In this document: positions 9,417-20,196 of the stretch, piece after piece
Numbering within the stretch: the stretch's first letter is position 1
Layout of the letters: every line of letters starts with the position of its first letter
NCBI GenBank assembly: GCA_003024985.2
Contig: PXIH01S0006571.1
Length of the DNA stretch: 20,416 nt
DNA from: Euperipatoides rowelli
Taxonomy: Eukaryota > Onychophora > Udeonychophora > Euonychophora > Peripatopsidae
Reading direction: 5' to 3' (one strand)
The notes under the pieces: model-generated
Databases searched by the model: none
Told to the model about the DNA's origin: nothing
The model's input: only the letters and a program-made list of their open reading frames with translations
Made by a program: the position numbers and the translations under genes

Positions 9417-10074
9417 GTAAGTAGTTAAAAAAAATGCTTTTGATATTAGCTTTTAAATATTAATCTTAAAAATGTTACTTTGCATTGTAATATACTGTAA
9501 GTATAAAAAAAACTACATTTTTTTTTAAAAGGAATAAATATTCTGTAATTTTTGAATTGGTATATTGTATCATGTCTTATGATTTGCAATTCCTAAATAT
9601 TTTTCTTTAGAATTCTTAGATAAAGGTAACATTTTTGATAAATAGAATGAATTATAATTTTTTTCCCCCATCAAAATAATATTTTTATAACATTCTAATG
9701 TTGAAAAACTACCCAGAGAAGAAGCCTGTTATTGGATAGTTAAATTTGGCATCTTAAATTAATATGGCGGCCAATTAACAGTTTTTAATATGTTAAGAAT
9801 ATATTTGTCCTTTAAATATTCAGACATTGCAAAATAATAACTAGTGAATTTTGCAAAGTTGTATTAATTCATATGCATATTGTGCAGACAATACAGGCTA
9901 TCCGTCACAGAGAACATTAAAACCGTGATGAAATTAGGTAAAATAATTTACAACTTCCTACAAGTATAATTATTTCCTTACTTGATATTATTTAAAGAAA
10001 TCATTTTACACAGATAATCCACCAACTGGATGATAATATTTAGTTGGAATAATTTGATCATTATTTTATTATAG
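9417..10074 (+). other. Intron B (658 bp)
   Basis: Bounded by GTAAGT and TTATAG, AT-rich throughout. The one GC-containing spot is AATATGGCGGC at 9761-9771, directly followed by CAAT. No other feature is seen. Confidence 0.85.
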
Positions 10075-10187
10075 GTTTCTCTTTAAAGATAAAGAAACAT
10101 TTTTTACTACTGCTCAGAGAAGTAGACTGGTATGGGAAATTCTTATACGAATTAAATATGGAGAATCTGAAGCTCGATTGAGAGTTG
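10075..10187 (+). CDS. Anoctamin (TMEM16) internal exon 3 of window
   Basis: Seen: 113 nt between the acceptor TTATAG (AG 10073-10074) and the donor TTG|GTAATT. The first base completes the Gln codon from the previous exon. Thirty-seven whole codons follow, including FLFKDKETFFTTAQRSRLVW and EILIRIKYGE, and the last base opens a Gly codon finished at 17792. Known: the pattern D-x-FF-x(2)-A/T-x-R-x-R-(I/L)-V-x-x-(I/L)-L is highly conserved in the anoctamin cytoplasmic N-terminal domain, where a charged helix packs against the neighbouring subunit. The next intron is the largest in the window (7,604 bp as assembled). The exon is intact, without stops or frameshifts, so the gene looks functional here. 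Confidence 0.95.
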
Positions 10188-11771
10188 GTAATTAGATTTA
10201 TCTTTTATATTTAATATTAATTAGACTGTTATCTGTGTTTTTGATTATTAGTATTTAAATATGTTTTAAACCTTTACACTTAGATCATAACTTAAAAGAT
10301 GGTAACAGAATAGGTATAGTATAATCTCTTATGTTCTTGATGTACCGTACTCTGTTTGATTAAAGTTAAATTATTGCCTGCATTATTGTTTTGGTATTCG
10401 GCCTCAATTTAGAAAAGCTTTCATTTTCATGTTGTTTAGAGTTTTAAGTTATTTTTAAAATTTCATTTTTTAAATAACTTGCTGATTTAGAATTCCAACA
10501 CATCTAGATACAACCTAATGTGATTGTAGAGAAGCAAAAAACAATGATGTCTGCTTAAACATAAACATTTAATGAATGGCTTGCCTTGTCTTGCACAACT
10601 ATTTTATTAAATTTGCATACTTTGATCTATTATTATTTCTATTTAATTCTACCTGAAATTGCATGTTTGATACCTTCAGCTCATTTACTTTTCATATTCT
10701 CACTTTTAATTTATAAGTTCACTTGTTAAGTCCTAAGCTTTCTGGTTTGTTTGCTTTTGCAATATTTTATTAGTGATTTTACTATATACAGTAAGTATAT
10801 ATTTTTATTTTAGCTTTTAATAGATTCTTTCCTAGCTCTTTTGAGCCTAGCATCTTTGGTGCAGAAATGTTGACAGTCACCTCAGTCAAGCTAAATAGGC
10901 TTTGCAGAAATGGATTAATAATTAAAGCTTCCTTATTATGAAAGCTGCAACCTGTTTTACCACTGACTTCATTATTCTGAAATTAAACAAGAAAATTAAA
11001 ATTAAATTTAAAAAGTGGTATTTAAATTGATTGTTTTAAGATTATTAATTTAAATTACTAGAGTAACACTATTTGGTAGCAATTTTAATTGAAACTATTG
11101 AAAAAATAGTTATGGGGTTAATTTTGTCATTAGTGTATAATGTGCAGACATGTACTGTATATCACTGGTTTAAGATAAAAGAGATCTTTAGGATAAATTT
11201 AAAGTTTACATAAATAATATACTGTAGTTTTAATTAAAAAATACTAAAAAGAATAAAGATTTTTTTGAGTCATGATCTGTTACTTTTTTTGTTATTTAAA
11301 TATAAAGATTGTGTGAATGCTCATTTTGCATTTCTTCAGAGCAATTTAAAGATAAACACCTCTACAGTATGTTGTTTGAAAATTAAAATGCTCATTGAAA
11401 ACAAATATCCTGGTAATTCTTAAAAAAAAAATTGGTAAGTTGACAAGTGAATAATGGAACTTAAGGTAATGCTTGGTAGATATAAAAGAAAAAAAAAAAC
11501 TTATAAAAAATATATAACAAATTTAAGGCATTTAAAGAATAATAATCTATTATGTTTGTCATAAAAAAAAAAAAGTTATATACTCTGAAAACACTCATTG
11601 CTGCTAATTTTAATAGGCCAGAATTTCATTGTGAATGAACACTATAAGAGATATTTAAGTTTCAAATTATGTAGCCTACAATAGATTATTTAAAGTGATT
11701 TTTATATCATTGGCAATATAATTAAAATGCCAGATTATTTTCATTTGGCCATGTACTGCTGGTTTAACTGC
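10188..11771 (+). other. First part of intron C
   Basis: Starts with GTAATT and is AT-rich. It has one moderately GC-richer patch at about 10835-10970 without an open frame or a recognised repeat end. No gene is seen. Confidence 0.6.
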
Positions 11772-11998
11772 AAATATTTTATTATTTAATTTACCGGTAC
11801 TTATTACTGCTTAGCTAAATTATAAATTTTTTTTTTCTTATGACATTTAATGAGTATCAAAATAATATTAGCCCCAAATTTCAATGAAACAGTTTTATTA
11901 TTGCATCAATCATAAGAAGCTGAGTTGTTGCTTATTGTAGTAAGCTTTCATATTTTTTTAAGAATTTAAAACATTGAAATAAAACAAAAAGTTCTTAA
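11772..11998 (+). repeat. 227-bp duplicated sequence, copy 1
   Basis: Starts AAATATTTTATTATTTAATT and ends AAAAGTTCTTAA. A second copy, with only scattered substitutions and small indels, is at 15986-16211 in the same orientation. Both copies contain ATTAGCCCC and the long shared core GTTTTATTATTGCATCAATC. There are no terminal inverted repeats, target-site duplications or TG..CA ends, so it is either a dispersed repeat of unknown type or an intronic duplication. Copy 1 carries TACCGGTAC where copy 2 has a shorter, different sequence. Confidence 0.85.
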
Positions 11999-12505
11999 GT
12001 ATATGTAAGTGTGCAAAAGAAATATTTGCTTGGGGTTCTTTTTCCCTCTATTTACTGCAAAATGAATGATTGATTTAGACAGGATGGCCCAACTCGTTAC
12101 TGTTCCTTATCAAAATGTACAATTTTTTTTTCTTTTTGTAATTAACTTGGATGTAATGGCCACAAACAAAGCAAACTTGTATCAAAGATATAGTTTTTAA
12201 ACTGTCTGATTGTGTACCATATTAAAGCCCGGTGTAATGGTATAAGAAAACATGAATTAGACTTAATTTGGGCTCTGATCTTCTGTTTGTTTAAAAGTAT
12301 TAATGCGACAATATAAGATTTAAGAATTTATAAAATATGAGCTGATGTAGAGTTAGGGAAACAATACATAAGTCAAATCTAAGTTTTAATAGACTAAGGC
12401 TTATTTAACAAAGATATAAAACATTAAAATGCCACAATCTAGCCATCACTAGATTTAAATATGTAAAACCAGATTGGGTACCCTCTACTAAAATGTTTCT
12501 AGAAG
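11999..12505 (+). other. Intron C between duplicate copy 1 and the MITE
   Basis: Ordinary AT-rich intron sequence. No gene or recognisable element end was found. Confidence 0.5.
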
Positions 12506-12783
12506 CCTTTAACCAGGGCCGCCACATCCTAATCGAGGGCCCATGACTGGAAATCCAGGCAGGGCCTGGTACCGAAATAAGATTTTTTTTTTTTTTTTGG
12601 TGGTTGGAACACTTTGTTAAATGTTACCTGGCTCCTTTTTCTTTTTTTTTTAAGCTTTTTTTTTTATGCTGTTTATGTCATAACTATGTTGTTTTTATGT
12701 AATTTGGCCATACATTGGGCCCACCCTGGCCCTGGGACTACATACCCAACCAACCCCCTCCTTGTGGGGGCCCTGCCTTTAAC
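12506..12783. mobile_element. hAT-type MITE with 8-bp target-site duplication
   Basis: Seen: the element spans 12514-12775 (262 bp). It begins CAGGGCCGCCAC and ends GTGGGGGCCCTG, terminal inverted repeats matching at 11 of 12 positions. It is flanked by an exact 8-bp direct repeat CCTTTAAC (12506-12513 and 12776-12783). Known: hAT transposons make 8-bp duplications, and many have termini starting CAGGG. The size and lack of a transposase make it a non-autonomous MITE mobilised in trans. The GC-rich ends stand out from the intron, and the centre is a T-rich stretch (about 12583-12665). The intact TSD and near-perfect ends suggest a comparatively recent insertion. Confidence 0.88.
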
Positions 12784-13889
12784 TATTCTAAATTGAAGTT
12801 CTAAATGGTAATGCCTTAAGTTTGGGTAGTGGAGATTTGAATCCTAGTAAATGACCCTTCCAGGCTGTGGATTATATGGGTTTGTCCATAAGACAATAAA
12901 AGTTGAGAACTTCAGAACTGTTCAGTTTCTGAAATGAAGATCAAGCAACAATACTAGTGTTCTTCATATTAACCGTAGGGCAGTTAATAAAATATAGGAC
13001 TTGTGATCAGCTTAGATTGAAGGGTAATATTAACAGATTAAATGTGTGCACTGGTTTTGACTAGGTCACTTAGATTAATACTAGATCAGACTCACTTAAC
13101 ATGATTGGAGTGGCTTATATAATTCCATTTGGACTGCTAAGAGAATATGTAGTCACTGGCTGCATAAAATACAGTATAATGATGCCCAGTTCCTATATGT
13201 CTACTAATCCTGTTTTTGTAGCTGTTAGCATAGGCATTGATTGGTTCTAAATCATCTATTACATTATTTATATGACAAACTTCTGTTTCCTTGAATCTGA
13301 AATGGAGAAATTTTTCAAAATTGTACAGAATTGTGAGGTTTTTAATACTTGATGGTAAAGTGACAAAGTTAAAATCCGCATTCAGCGTCTCATTGATAAT
13401 GAAAAAAAAAAGCCAACATAGCTAATGATATTATAAATTCAGATATTTTGGCGTTTAAAGTTATCTCCGTTTACCAATAGTCAATATAATTATTTCAGGT
13501 TGCTTATTCAGATAGATAGATATAAGGCTGAAAAATAATATGTATCATAATACATATACTTCCATTATGCACTATGTATCCCGTTTAACTAGTGGTAAAT
13601 TCACAATTTATGGTGTGTTATATATTGACACTAAAGTCTCTTAAATTGCCTTTAGGTTTTTGTAAGTCTTAATTATATCCTTAATTTAATAGTAGGCTAA
13701 GGCTTAATTATATTCCTAATTTAACTGATTTAAACAACAATGGTTAATACTAATGAACACTGGCTTATACACATTGTATTAATATTTACTGTATGACCAT
13801 CAAATAAATAATTTAATCATTAAATGTTAAAAAACATATATGCTCTCAAGCTAGGCTAAGGTTATTATACCAGCATATGTTATAAAGTA
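12784..13889 (+). other. Intron C between the MITE and retrotransposon 2
   Basis: AT-rich with average-complexity sequence at 12790-13150. A short GATA tract lies at about 13512-13525. No gene or element terminus is recognised. Confidence 0.5.
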
Positions 13890-13896
13890 AGCTACA

Positions 13897-14097
13897 TTGA
13901 GAATATGGATTGAAAAGGAAGCACTTCTAACCAAGAGTTTAAATATAACCATTTTACATGGAAAACTTGTAACTTCCTGGAAACAAAGCACAATATTACC
14001 AAAAATTAAACAGGGGAATAAAGACCTTTTAAGCTCATATAGACCAATCACTAAGCTTTCACCCACTGCTAAAATTTGTGAAAAAATATGCTATTAA
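13897..14097 (+). pseudogene. Retrotransposon 2, N-terminal RT fragment
   Basis: Seen: 66 open codons ending in a stop. The match is to the RT entry region: VTSWKQSTILPKIKQGNKD followed by SSYRPITKLSPTAKICEKI. Known: P-x-x-WK-x-(A/S)-x-I-x-P-I-x-K-x-G then YRPI-x-L-x-x-x-x-x-K-x-x-E-K is RT block 1-2 in Jockey/CR1-like elements. The frame is lost after ICEKICY, and motif A (D in F-x-x-x-D) is only seen in broken form in 14098-14374. Confidence 0.85.
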
Positions 14098-14374
14098 AAT
14101 TAATTAATGAATGGCTTGATACACACTATTCTTCCTGAATTCTTACATGGTTTTTGAAAAAACAGATCTATGATAACTAATTTAGAACTCTTTCCAGATT
14201 ATATACTAATTGTATATGAAAAAAAGCTTTCAAACAGATGTTATATGATATCAAAGCTGCATTTAACTCATTAATTCATAAAACTCTTATAAAAAAATTC
14301 ATAAAACTCCACTGTTCCCATTTTATTATAAGTTGGATTAATGATTTTTTTTATATAATAGAAAAATTAAAACA

Positions 14375-14722
14375 GTGATAAATGATACAGTTTCCAAAAC
14401 CAACACAATCAAAATTGGCCTTCCCCAAGGCTCAACCTTATCTGCATGTCTTTTCAATATTTATCTTACAGAAATGCTTAAAATGCTCAATGCTTGTTAC
14501 CTCAATTATGCTGATGGTATAAAAATCTATAAATACATAAATACTTTAACAGATTGTACTAATCTTCAGAATGACATTGATTTATTAATAGATTGGTTTA
14601 AGAATAATAATTTTGAAATGAATATTACAAAAACTGAATTAATGTCTTTTTGCATAAAACCTAAATTTGTCTTTGATTACAAAATTAATGAAACAAAAAT
14701 CAAAAGAGTTTGCACTCACTGA
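14375..14722 (+). pseudogene. Retrotransposon 2, RT core fragment with dead active site
   Basis: Seen: 115 open codons containing the RT B motif GLPQGSTLSACLFNIYL, the C motif NYADG (codons at 14507-14518) and the D motif region FEMNITKTELMSF. Known: the C motif is normally (Y/F)ADD, where the two Asp residues bind the catalytic Mg2+. Here the second Asp codon is GGT (Gly), a one-base change from GAT, so polymerase activity is expected to be lost. The frame stops at 14722, and the usual DLGV(V/T)FD continuation appears in the next frame (DLGIVFDN). This is a relict, not a host gene. Confidence 0.88.
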
Positions 14723-15545
14723 TCTAGGTATTGTATTTGATAATTAAAATATACTGTACATGTTTTCAACATGCTAAAAATAAGTAGAAATATTAGATTG
14801 AAATTCAAAGGAATCAAAAATAATATTAGATTCACAAATCTATGAAATCTTTATACAACTAGCACTAGATTATGGAAACAATATAAATCATATTTATAAA
14901 ATAAAAAAAAAACATCAAGCATTACCAAACAAATAACAGGTCTTCATGACCTCAAATATAATAGACTGTCAAAAATTAAAATTTTAACACCTTGTCAAAG
15001 ACAGATATACAATATGTGATCTATCTTTATAATTCTTATAATAATAATAAACAATAAAGGTAATAAATTTATTTAAAGAAAAAAAATTATTGGATTTACA
15101 CAACTATAGAATCCACTTCAAATATTATAGATTTAATAGATATAAGAATTAAATACACAAGTGTAAAAATCTGGAACTTATTACATAAAAATCATTTTAG
15201 CAAAAATTTTACACACTACATTAAAAGCGTCTTTATATTTGTTCTTGAAAACATAAAACGAACTATTTAATAATGTTCAGGTAGTATGTATTGATCTTGT
15301 TGAATGATATTCTATTTTAGGAATGCAATATTTGTTTTCATAGATGTCAAATTAATTTTTATATATTGAATCAAGAAATGAACAGTCTTATCTATTATTT
15401 AATTAATGTATATCATGTTTGTTGTTGTTTTTGTTGTTTTATTGTTTATATATTGCATTATGAACAGAGAACTTACTTTGATTTTATTGTGCAAATCACC
15501 ATGTACAATAATTTTATTTCTTAGAAATAAAGTGAATTGAATTAA

Positions 15546-15856
15546 TGGCCAATAATTTGCCTTTACAATAAATACTAAAGTCACAAAAATATTAGAGTTG
15601 CTATCATTTTATCAGAGAAGAGGCTTGTTTTATGTACCTAAATATTGAATCAGCCTGAAGATCAATGACTATAATTTTAAACATATAGCCTCTTATGCAT
15701 TGCAAGATTTAATGTATTGTTTACAAAATTTAATCAATTTGAGATCATAAAATAAAAGAATCAAAATCTATAAAGATATTATATACTGTATGTTTGTAAT
15801 GAAATGTAGTTAATGACACTTCATTCTTATTAGTTAATAATATTTTGCTGTTATCA
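15546..15856 (+). other. Intron C after retrotransposon 2
   Basis: AT-rich, no recognised feature other than a TACTGTA word near 15783. Confidence 0.5.
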
Positions 15857-16009
15857 ATAAAAATAATAAAGCAAACATTTCTGTACTATTTAATATATTG
15901 GTAATTATAAATATTTTATTATTTAATTTACTNATAAAAATAATAAAGCAAACATTTCTGTACTATTTAATATATTGGTAATTATAAATATTTTATTATT
16001 TAATTTACT
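15857..16009. repeat. Two identical 76-bp copies around a single N (assembly seam)
   Basis: 15857-15932 and 15934-16009 are identical, separated only by the ambiguous base at 15933. This is what an unmerged contig overlap looks like. If it is an artefact, intron C is about 77 bp shorter in reality. A genuine tandem duplication is possible but less likely, because the N lies exactly at the boundary. Confidence 0.9.
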
Positions 16010-16211
16010 TATTATTACTGCTTAGATAATTATAAATTATTTTTTTCTTATGATATTTAATAAGTATCAAAATGAATATTAGCCCCAAGTTTCAATGAAA
16101 CAGTTTTATTATTGCATCAATCATAAGAAGCTGAGTTGTTGCTTATTGTAGTAATCTTTCATATTTTTTTTTAAGAATTTAAAACATTGAAATAAATCCA
16201 AAAGTTCTTAA
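15986..16211 (+). repeat. 227-bp duplicated sequence, copy 2
   Basis: The same-orientation partner of 11772-11998. It starts AAATATTTTATTATTTAATT and ends AAAAGTTCTTAA. The first bases also occur in the upstream copy of the assembly-seam repeat. Small differences such as GATATTTAATAAG versus GACATTTAATGAG show that the copies are not identical. Similarity stops sharply at both ends. Confidence 0.85.
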
Positions 16212-17791
16212 TTAATTTTACCTAGTGCACATTGTCCAGTGGCCCTAACATGTCTTAAAATATCCAAACTAATCCTGATATCATTACATTTGTCTATCTG
16301 AAGTTTGATTTTTAGACCATCCCTTAATCTATTTTTTAAGTGTGTTTATAAAATTTTTAGTCTATGTGCTATATACAATATGTGAACTTATTAATTTATT
16401 TGTTTAAAAAATTATATGGTTTCTATGCCCAAGCTTGAGCTGCTCACATGACATCTATTGTTCTGCAATTTCTATATTCTGAAGCATGACTGATAAAAAT
16501 AATCTCTATTGTCTTTTACACTTAATCCATTATTTTATCAATAAAGTAATTTTATTGTATCTCTAAACTGCTAAGCTGCTTGTTCTATTTAGCAAAGATT
16601 TTTATGCCTTGTTGCATTCATCAATACATTTTGGTTGTATTTTTTTTTTTAAATAGAACATTATCTTTGTCATATTCTAATGGTCACATTTATTCAGATT
16701 TTTGCCCCCTGATTTATAATTTAAATCACTAACTATAAATTGACACTGCCTAATGTTTTAAATTTTAACCATAGTAATTTATTGAAACTTTGATGAATTT
16801 GAATAAAGTTTAGTACTATGATAATTAAGTTAGAATATAGAAGTTCAGGTTGAATAAATATAGGTGGGTGGGACATTATCATAGCTATGTTGATAACCAG
16901 TTGTAGGCTATACTGTCTAGGGTGAGTTGGAATGTAAATCCTATTCAGGATTTTTGTTTGATAAGCTAATACATAATTGAAACATGGTGCTAAATTTTGA
17001 AATAGTATTGGCAAGTTTATGCCAACTACACTACAAGAAATGGATCTCTTTTAGAGAGCTTTGCAGCATATTTTTTATTGCTTCCCACATTTAAAAATAA
17101 TAATTAACTAAAATGATTAAAATATATTCAGCCTGATTATTTTTATATTGGTACTAAATTTTTTCACATCACATAAGCAACAGTAACAACTTATTGAGAA
17201 ATAACATAAGTTATGAATTATTCCGGCTGAGGTGTGAGTAATATAGGTTGTTGCCCATAACATAGTTGGTATATTGTATAGCCAATTATACCGGAAATTG
17301 GTTACGCTCGTGCCGCTGGCAGTATGTCTGACTGAAATTATAGCCTACGTTACGAAGTTAATAAATTCAATGATGCACAGGTGATATTTTCAATGTTTTA
17401 ACATAACCATTCCAGTAAATGAATTATTTTAATTTTTTCTTTACAAACGTTTTAAAAATGAAAAGAATAGCCAGCAGTTTTGTATGGCAACTTTCACATG
17501 TTAGCATTAATCTTCAATAATTTATTTTTTGTTTCCAATAAAACTATTTTTACTATGATGACTTTTAAATACAATTCACATTTTTGGGAAAGCGACTTAA
17601 AATAGAGTCATCTAGAAATTAACAATTTTCTCACACAATTTGTGATTTGGCAATCTTGAGATTTCTAATTGCTGAATAATGCAATAATTGGATATTTCTT
17701 ATATAATTAGCCTGTGGCCAATTTTTTTCTTTGTTCTAATTCACACTTCTGATTGAAATGTAAATAATTGCTTTCATTTTTTTTTTTTAAG
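16212..17791 (+). other. End of intron C before exon 4
   Basis: Mostly AT-rich. A 93-codon minus-strand open frame (16733-17014) has no ATG and no recognised domain. A short patch at about 17220-17350 has clearly more G and C (for example GGTTACGCTCGTGCCGCTGG) and is unexplained. The 3' end has the T-rich tract and AAG acceptor of exon 4. Confidence 0.5.
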
Positions 17792-17847
17792 GTGTCAACC
17801 GTTTACTTGCCAAGAAGGCTTATTTAGACGTTTTTCCATTACATGAG
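17792..17847 (+). CDS. Anoctamin (TMEM16) internal exon 4 of window, ends at FPLHE
   Basis: Seen: a 56-nt micro-exon preceded by a run of Ts and AAG (AG 17790-17791) and followed by GAG|GTAACT. With the G from the previous exon it reads GVNRLLAKKAYLDVFPLHE and ends in phase 0. Known: (I/V)G(I/V)-x-RLL then x-FPLH(E/D)G is the conserved end of the anoctamin N-terminal domain. The following Gly and the pre-TM1 segment belong to the next exon, which I could not find in 17848-20416. The four exons total 399 nt, 133 codons, with compatible phases 0-0, 0-2, 2-1 and 1-0, which strongly supports one gene. The Ca2+-binding and pore-forming helices that would distinguish channel from scramblase are outside the window. 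Confidence 0.92.
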
Positions 17848-20196
17848 GTAACTACCTTTATTTTTAAACATAAATTTAAAAGTCCTGGACAAGTTAATTA
17901 TCTCCATAACAAACTTTGAATAATTTAAATTGAGTTATTGATTCTAGTTTCCAAATATAAATACAGTATAATATATTGTTTATATACTGTATATTATGGA
18001 ATATTATAAAACCACAGGTCTCTCAAAAATCTATTAAATCTAAGGCCGGACTAATACTTAGATGATTTTAATATATTAGTTGCCTGTATGGATTTGCATT
18101 TTGAAATTAGCTTGTATTAATCAGATTTAACCACATGCTGTGATTATGAATAAGCCCATTAATGTGCAGCCTTCAATGCCTTCACTGTCTGCTCATTCCT
18201 CGGCATGGAACAAAATTATGGATTAAGAGATTATCTCAAATCAATGTTATTTAATTTAGGCATTTAAATGAAGCAGATCCCACACCTGTGTAATTCATTA
18301 CAAAATATTGTTTATGAAAAAAACTTACCGGTATATAAATAATGTAAAGTTTGTTTTTTTTAAAAAGTTTGGAAACAATATATTTTAACAAATCACTAGG
18401 GGGTCATGAGGGGTTATAGGGAATTCAAAGCCAGGAAAGAAAGATGCAAGGAGGCTTGAGTTTCGTATGACTAGTTGCCTATGAAATTATATTCTCAAAC
18501 TGTAACAATATTTATAAAATATTGATATTTTTCTGAAGTCTGTAAATAACAATAATTTTTATATGTACAATGATGATTTATATGAGTGTATTGAAGAAGA
18601 TTTGTAATTTTGTTATATGTTCATGTATTAAAAGGAGGTTAAAAGGAGAATAAAGAATAAAGAATTAATATGTTAAATATTTATTTAATTAGAAATATTG
18701 TGAATTGCGACTTGAGCAGGGGAGATGAGCATAAAATAATTTATATTTTGTAATATTAGGTAGCAAGAATAGGCTATAATTTTATTTTTATGTTTAAATA
18801 AAAATGTAATAATTTTATTTTATTTAAATGTAATATGTAAAAGAAAATAGCAAGAATATTTAGTTTAAATTAATATTTTATGTAATAAGCCACAGGTTTA
18901 TTTTATTTTATATTTTAATTAGTTAGCTAAAAGATTATTATAAATGTGCAGGAGACAGAGAGTCTAGCTTGGCACATGTTTATGATAGCCTATTAGGAGA
19001 GAGCATAGCTTTAGAAATGAGAAAGTGTGTTCAAAATGAAATTAAGATTGCATGATTGCACAATATGCAGCAAAACGAATATAGGTGTTGTCAGAAGTAG
19101 TCGAGTGTGGGACAGTCGGGAGATTATACTGCCAAAATATATGATTAAAAGCCGAATAAATTAAAAAGAAGTTATTATAACACAATAAATAACCAGCAGA
19201 GAAGTTTTAAGTTTATTTAAGTGTGAAGATTAAATTTTATTTTCCATCAAGTATAATATTCAGAGGTCGAAGCCATACCAGCCGAGTCATATAGTATTAT
19301 TTAAAGATCTGCTTCGTTATACATCAGCATTGGTCAAGTTTTATCTGCATAGCTGTCCGAAGTCCTTAAACTTTATTCCAGTCATGGGATAGGAAGCCCA
19401 CCATTGACATATTTTTACTAGTACCAGTAGCGGAAGCTCCAGATCCAGTTTAGCTGAGCGATGGCAAGAATCATTAGTAGAGTTTCAGAGGCTGATAAGA
19501 CCCTAGTGAATCAAGAATAGTAGACTGAAAAGCACGCACGAAAGAAAGAAGCCAATATTGTGTTCAAATTATTAGTTTTTTTTTTGAAGGGAATTCCACC
19601 CCTCAAATATAAATTTATTAAAATCAAAAATGACATGTTTTCAGATTATGAAGAAAGTAATAGGTAGGGTTTCTATTACCTGTAAAAAAATAATTAAATA
19701 CATTAATAAAATATTAAAAGAACAATAGATAATTTCTCTATTACTCCCATAAAGAAAATCTCAATATTTATAATTCAAAGAAGAAAACCAATTTTTTTTA
19801 TACATGAACAAACTAAGCATGAAGATTGAAATTGAAAGTAACAATATCTAATTTTGAAATTATACGTATGTCAGACACTACACTGTAGTAAAGCTTCATC
19901 AGGCTGCCAATAGCCTATCTCATAAAGTCCCTCTCCCCTTTCCTATCCACGACTTTATTCCACTTGAGACAGACTATTTAATTTGGAAAGTCTATAAGGA
20001 ACTCATTTCATTTGTATGATTACACATCAAGTTGGCGCAAGTGCACTCACGTGGGAGCATGAGTAATCATAACAAATATCCGGACATATCTAGTAGGACG
20101 GGACCCTATTTCTTTTCTCCCAAAAAATAAGCAGTAGACACTCGCCCATAAATCTACGAGTTTAGGATTTAGGTATAGGAATTGACGATATCCGTA
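17848..20196 (+). other. Next intron of the anoctamin gene (incomplete)
   Basis: Starts GTAACT. Mostly AT-rich. A perfect 10-bp inverted repeat, ATACAGTATA / TATACTGTAT, is at 17961-17992. About 19070-19560 is richer in GC and more complex, with only short open frames, and may be an old repeat. No further anoctamin exon (the expected Gly-led pre-TM1 segment) could be found up to 20416. Confidence 0.5.

Larger units (their letters stand above)
13890..15545 (+). mobile_element. Second non-LTR retrotransposon, 5'-truncated and decayed
   Basis: Seen on the plus strand: an RT beginning (13897-14097) with SWKQSTILPKIKQGNKDLLS and SSYRPITKLSP, a damaged middle part, the RT core (14375-14722), C-terminal remnants such as RLWKQYKS and ITKQITGLHDLKYNRLSK with stops (to about 15250), and a 3' UTR ending AATAAAGTGAATTGAATTAA near 15526-15545. 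Known: a short TGAAT-type tail is usual for Jockey-like elements. It differs from the antisense element in tail and domain wording, so it is a separate lineage. It is in sense orientation to the anoctamin gene, 5'-truncated as is common for target-primed reverse transcription. No target-site duplication was resolved. Confidence 0.82.

Noticed and set aside
12614-12796. 60-codon plus-strand ORF in the MITE
   Set aside because: It is created by the T-rich centre of the MITE and crosses its right end and duplication. It is not a gene.
12805-12855. tRNA-like B-box (GATTTGAATCCTAG) suggesting a SINE
   Set aside because: There is no convincing A-box at the right distance and no cloverleaf can be drawn.
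11772-16211. The 227-bp direct repeats as LTRs of one retrotransposon
   Set aside because: No TG..CA ends, primer site or LTR-type gag/pol. The enclosed RT is of the non-LTR type and has its own 3' tail.
16733-17014. 93-codon minus-strand open frame
   Set aside because: It opens without an ATG, has no recognisable domain and sits in AT-rich intron. It is best explained as chance.
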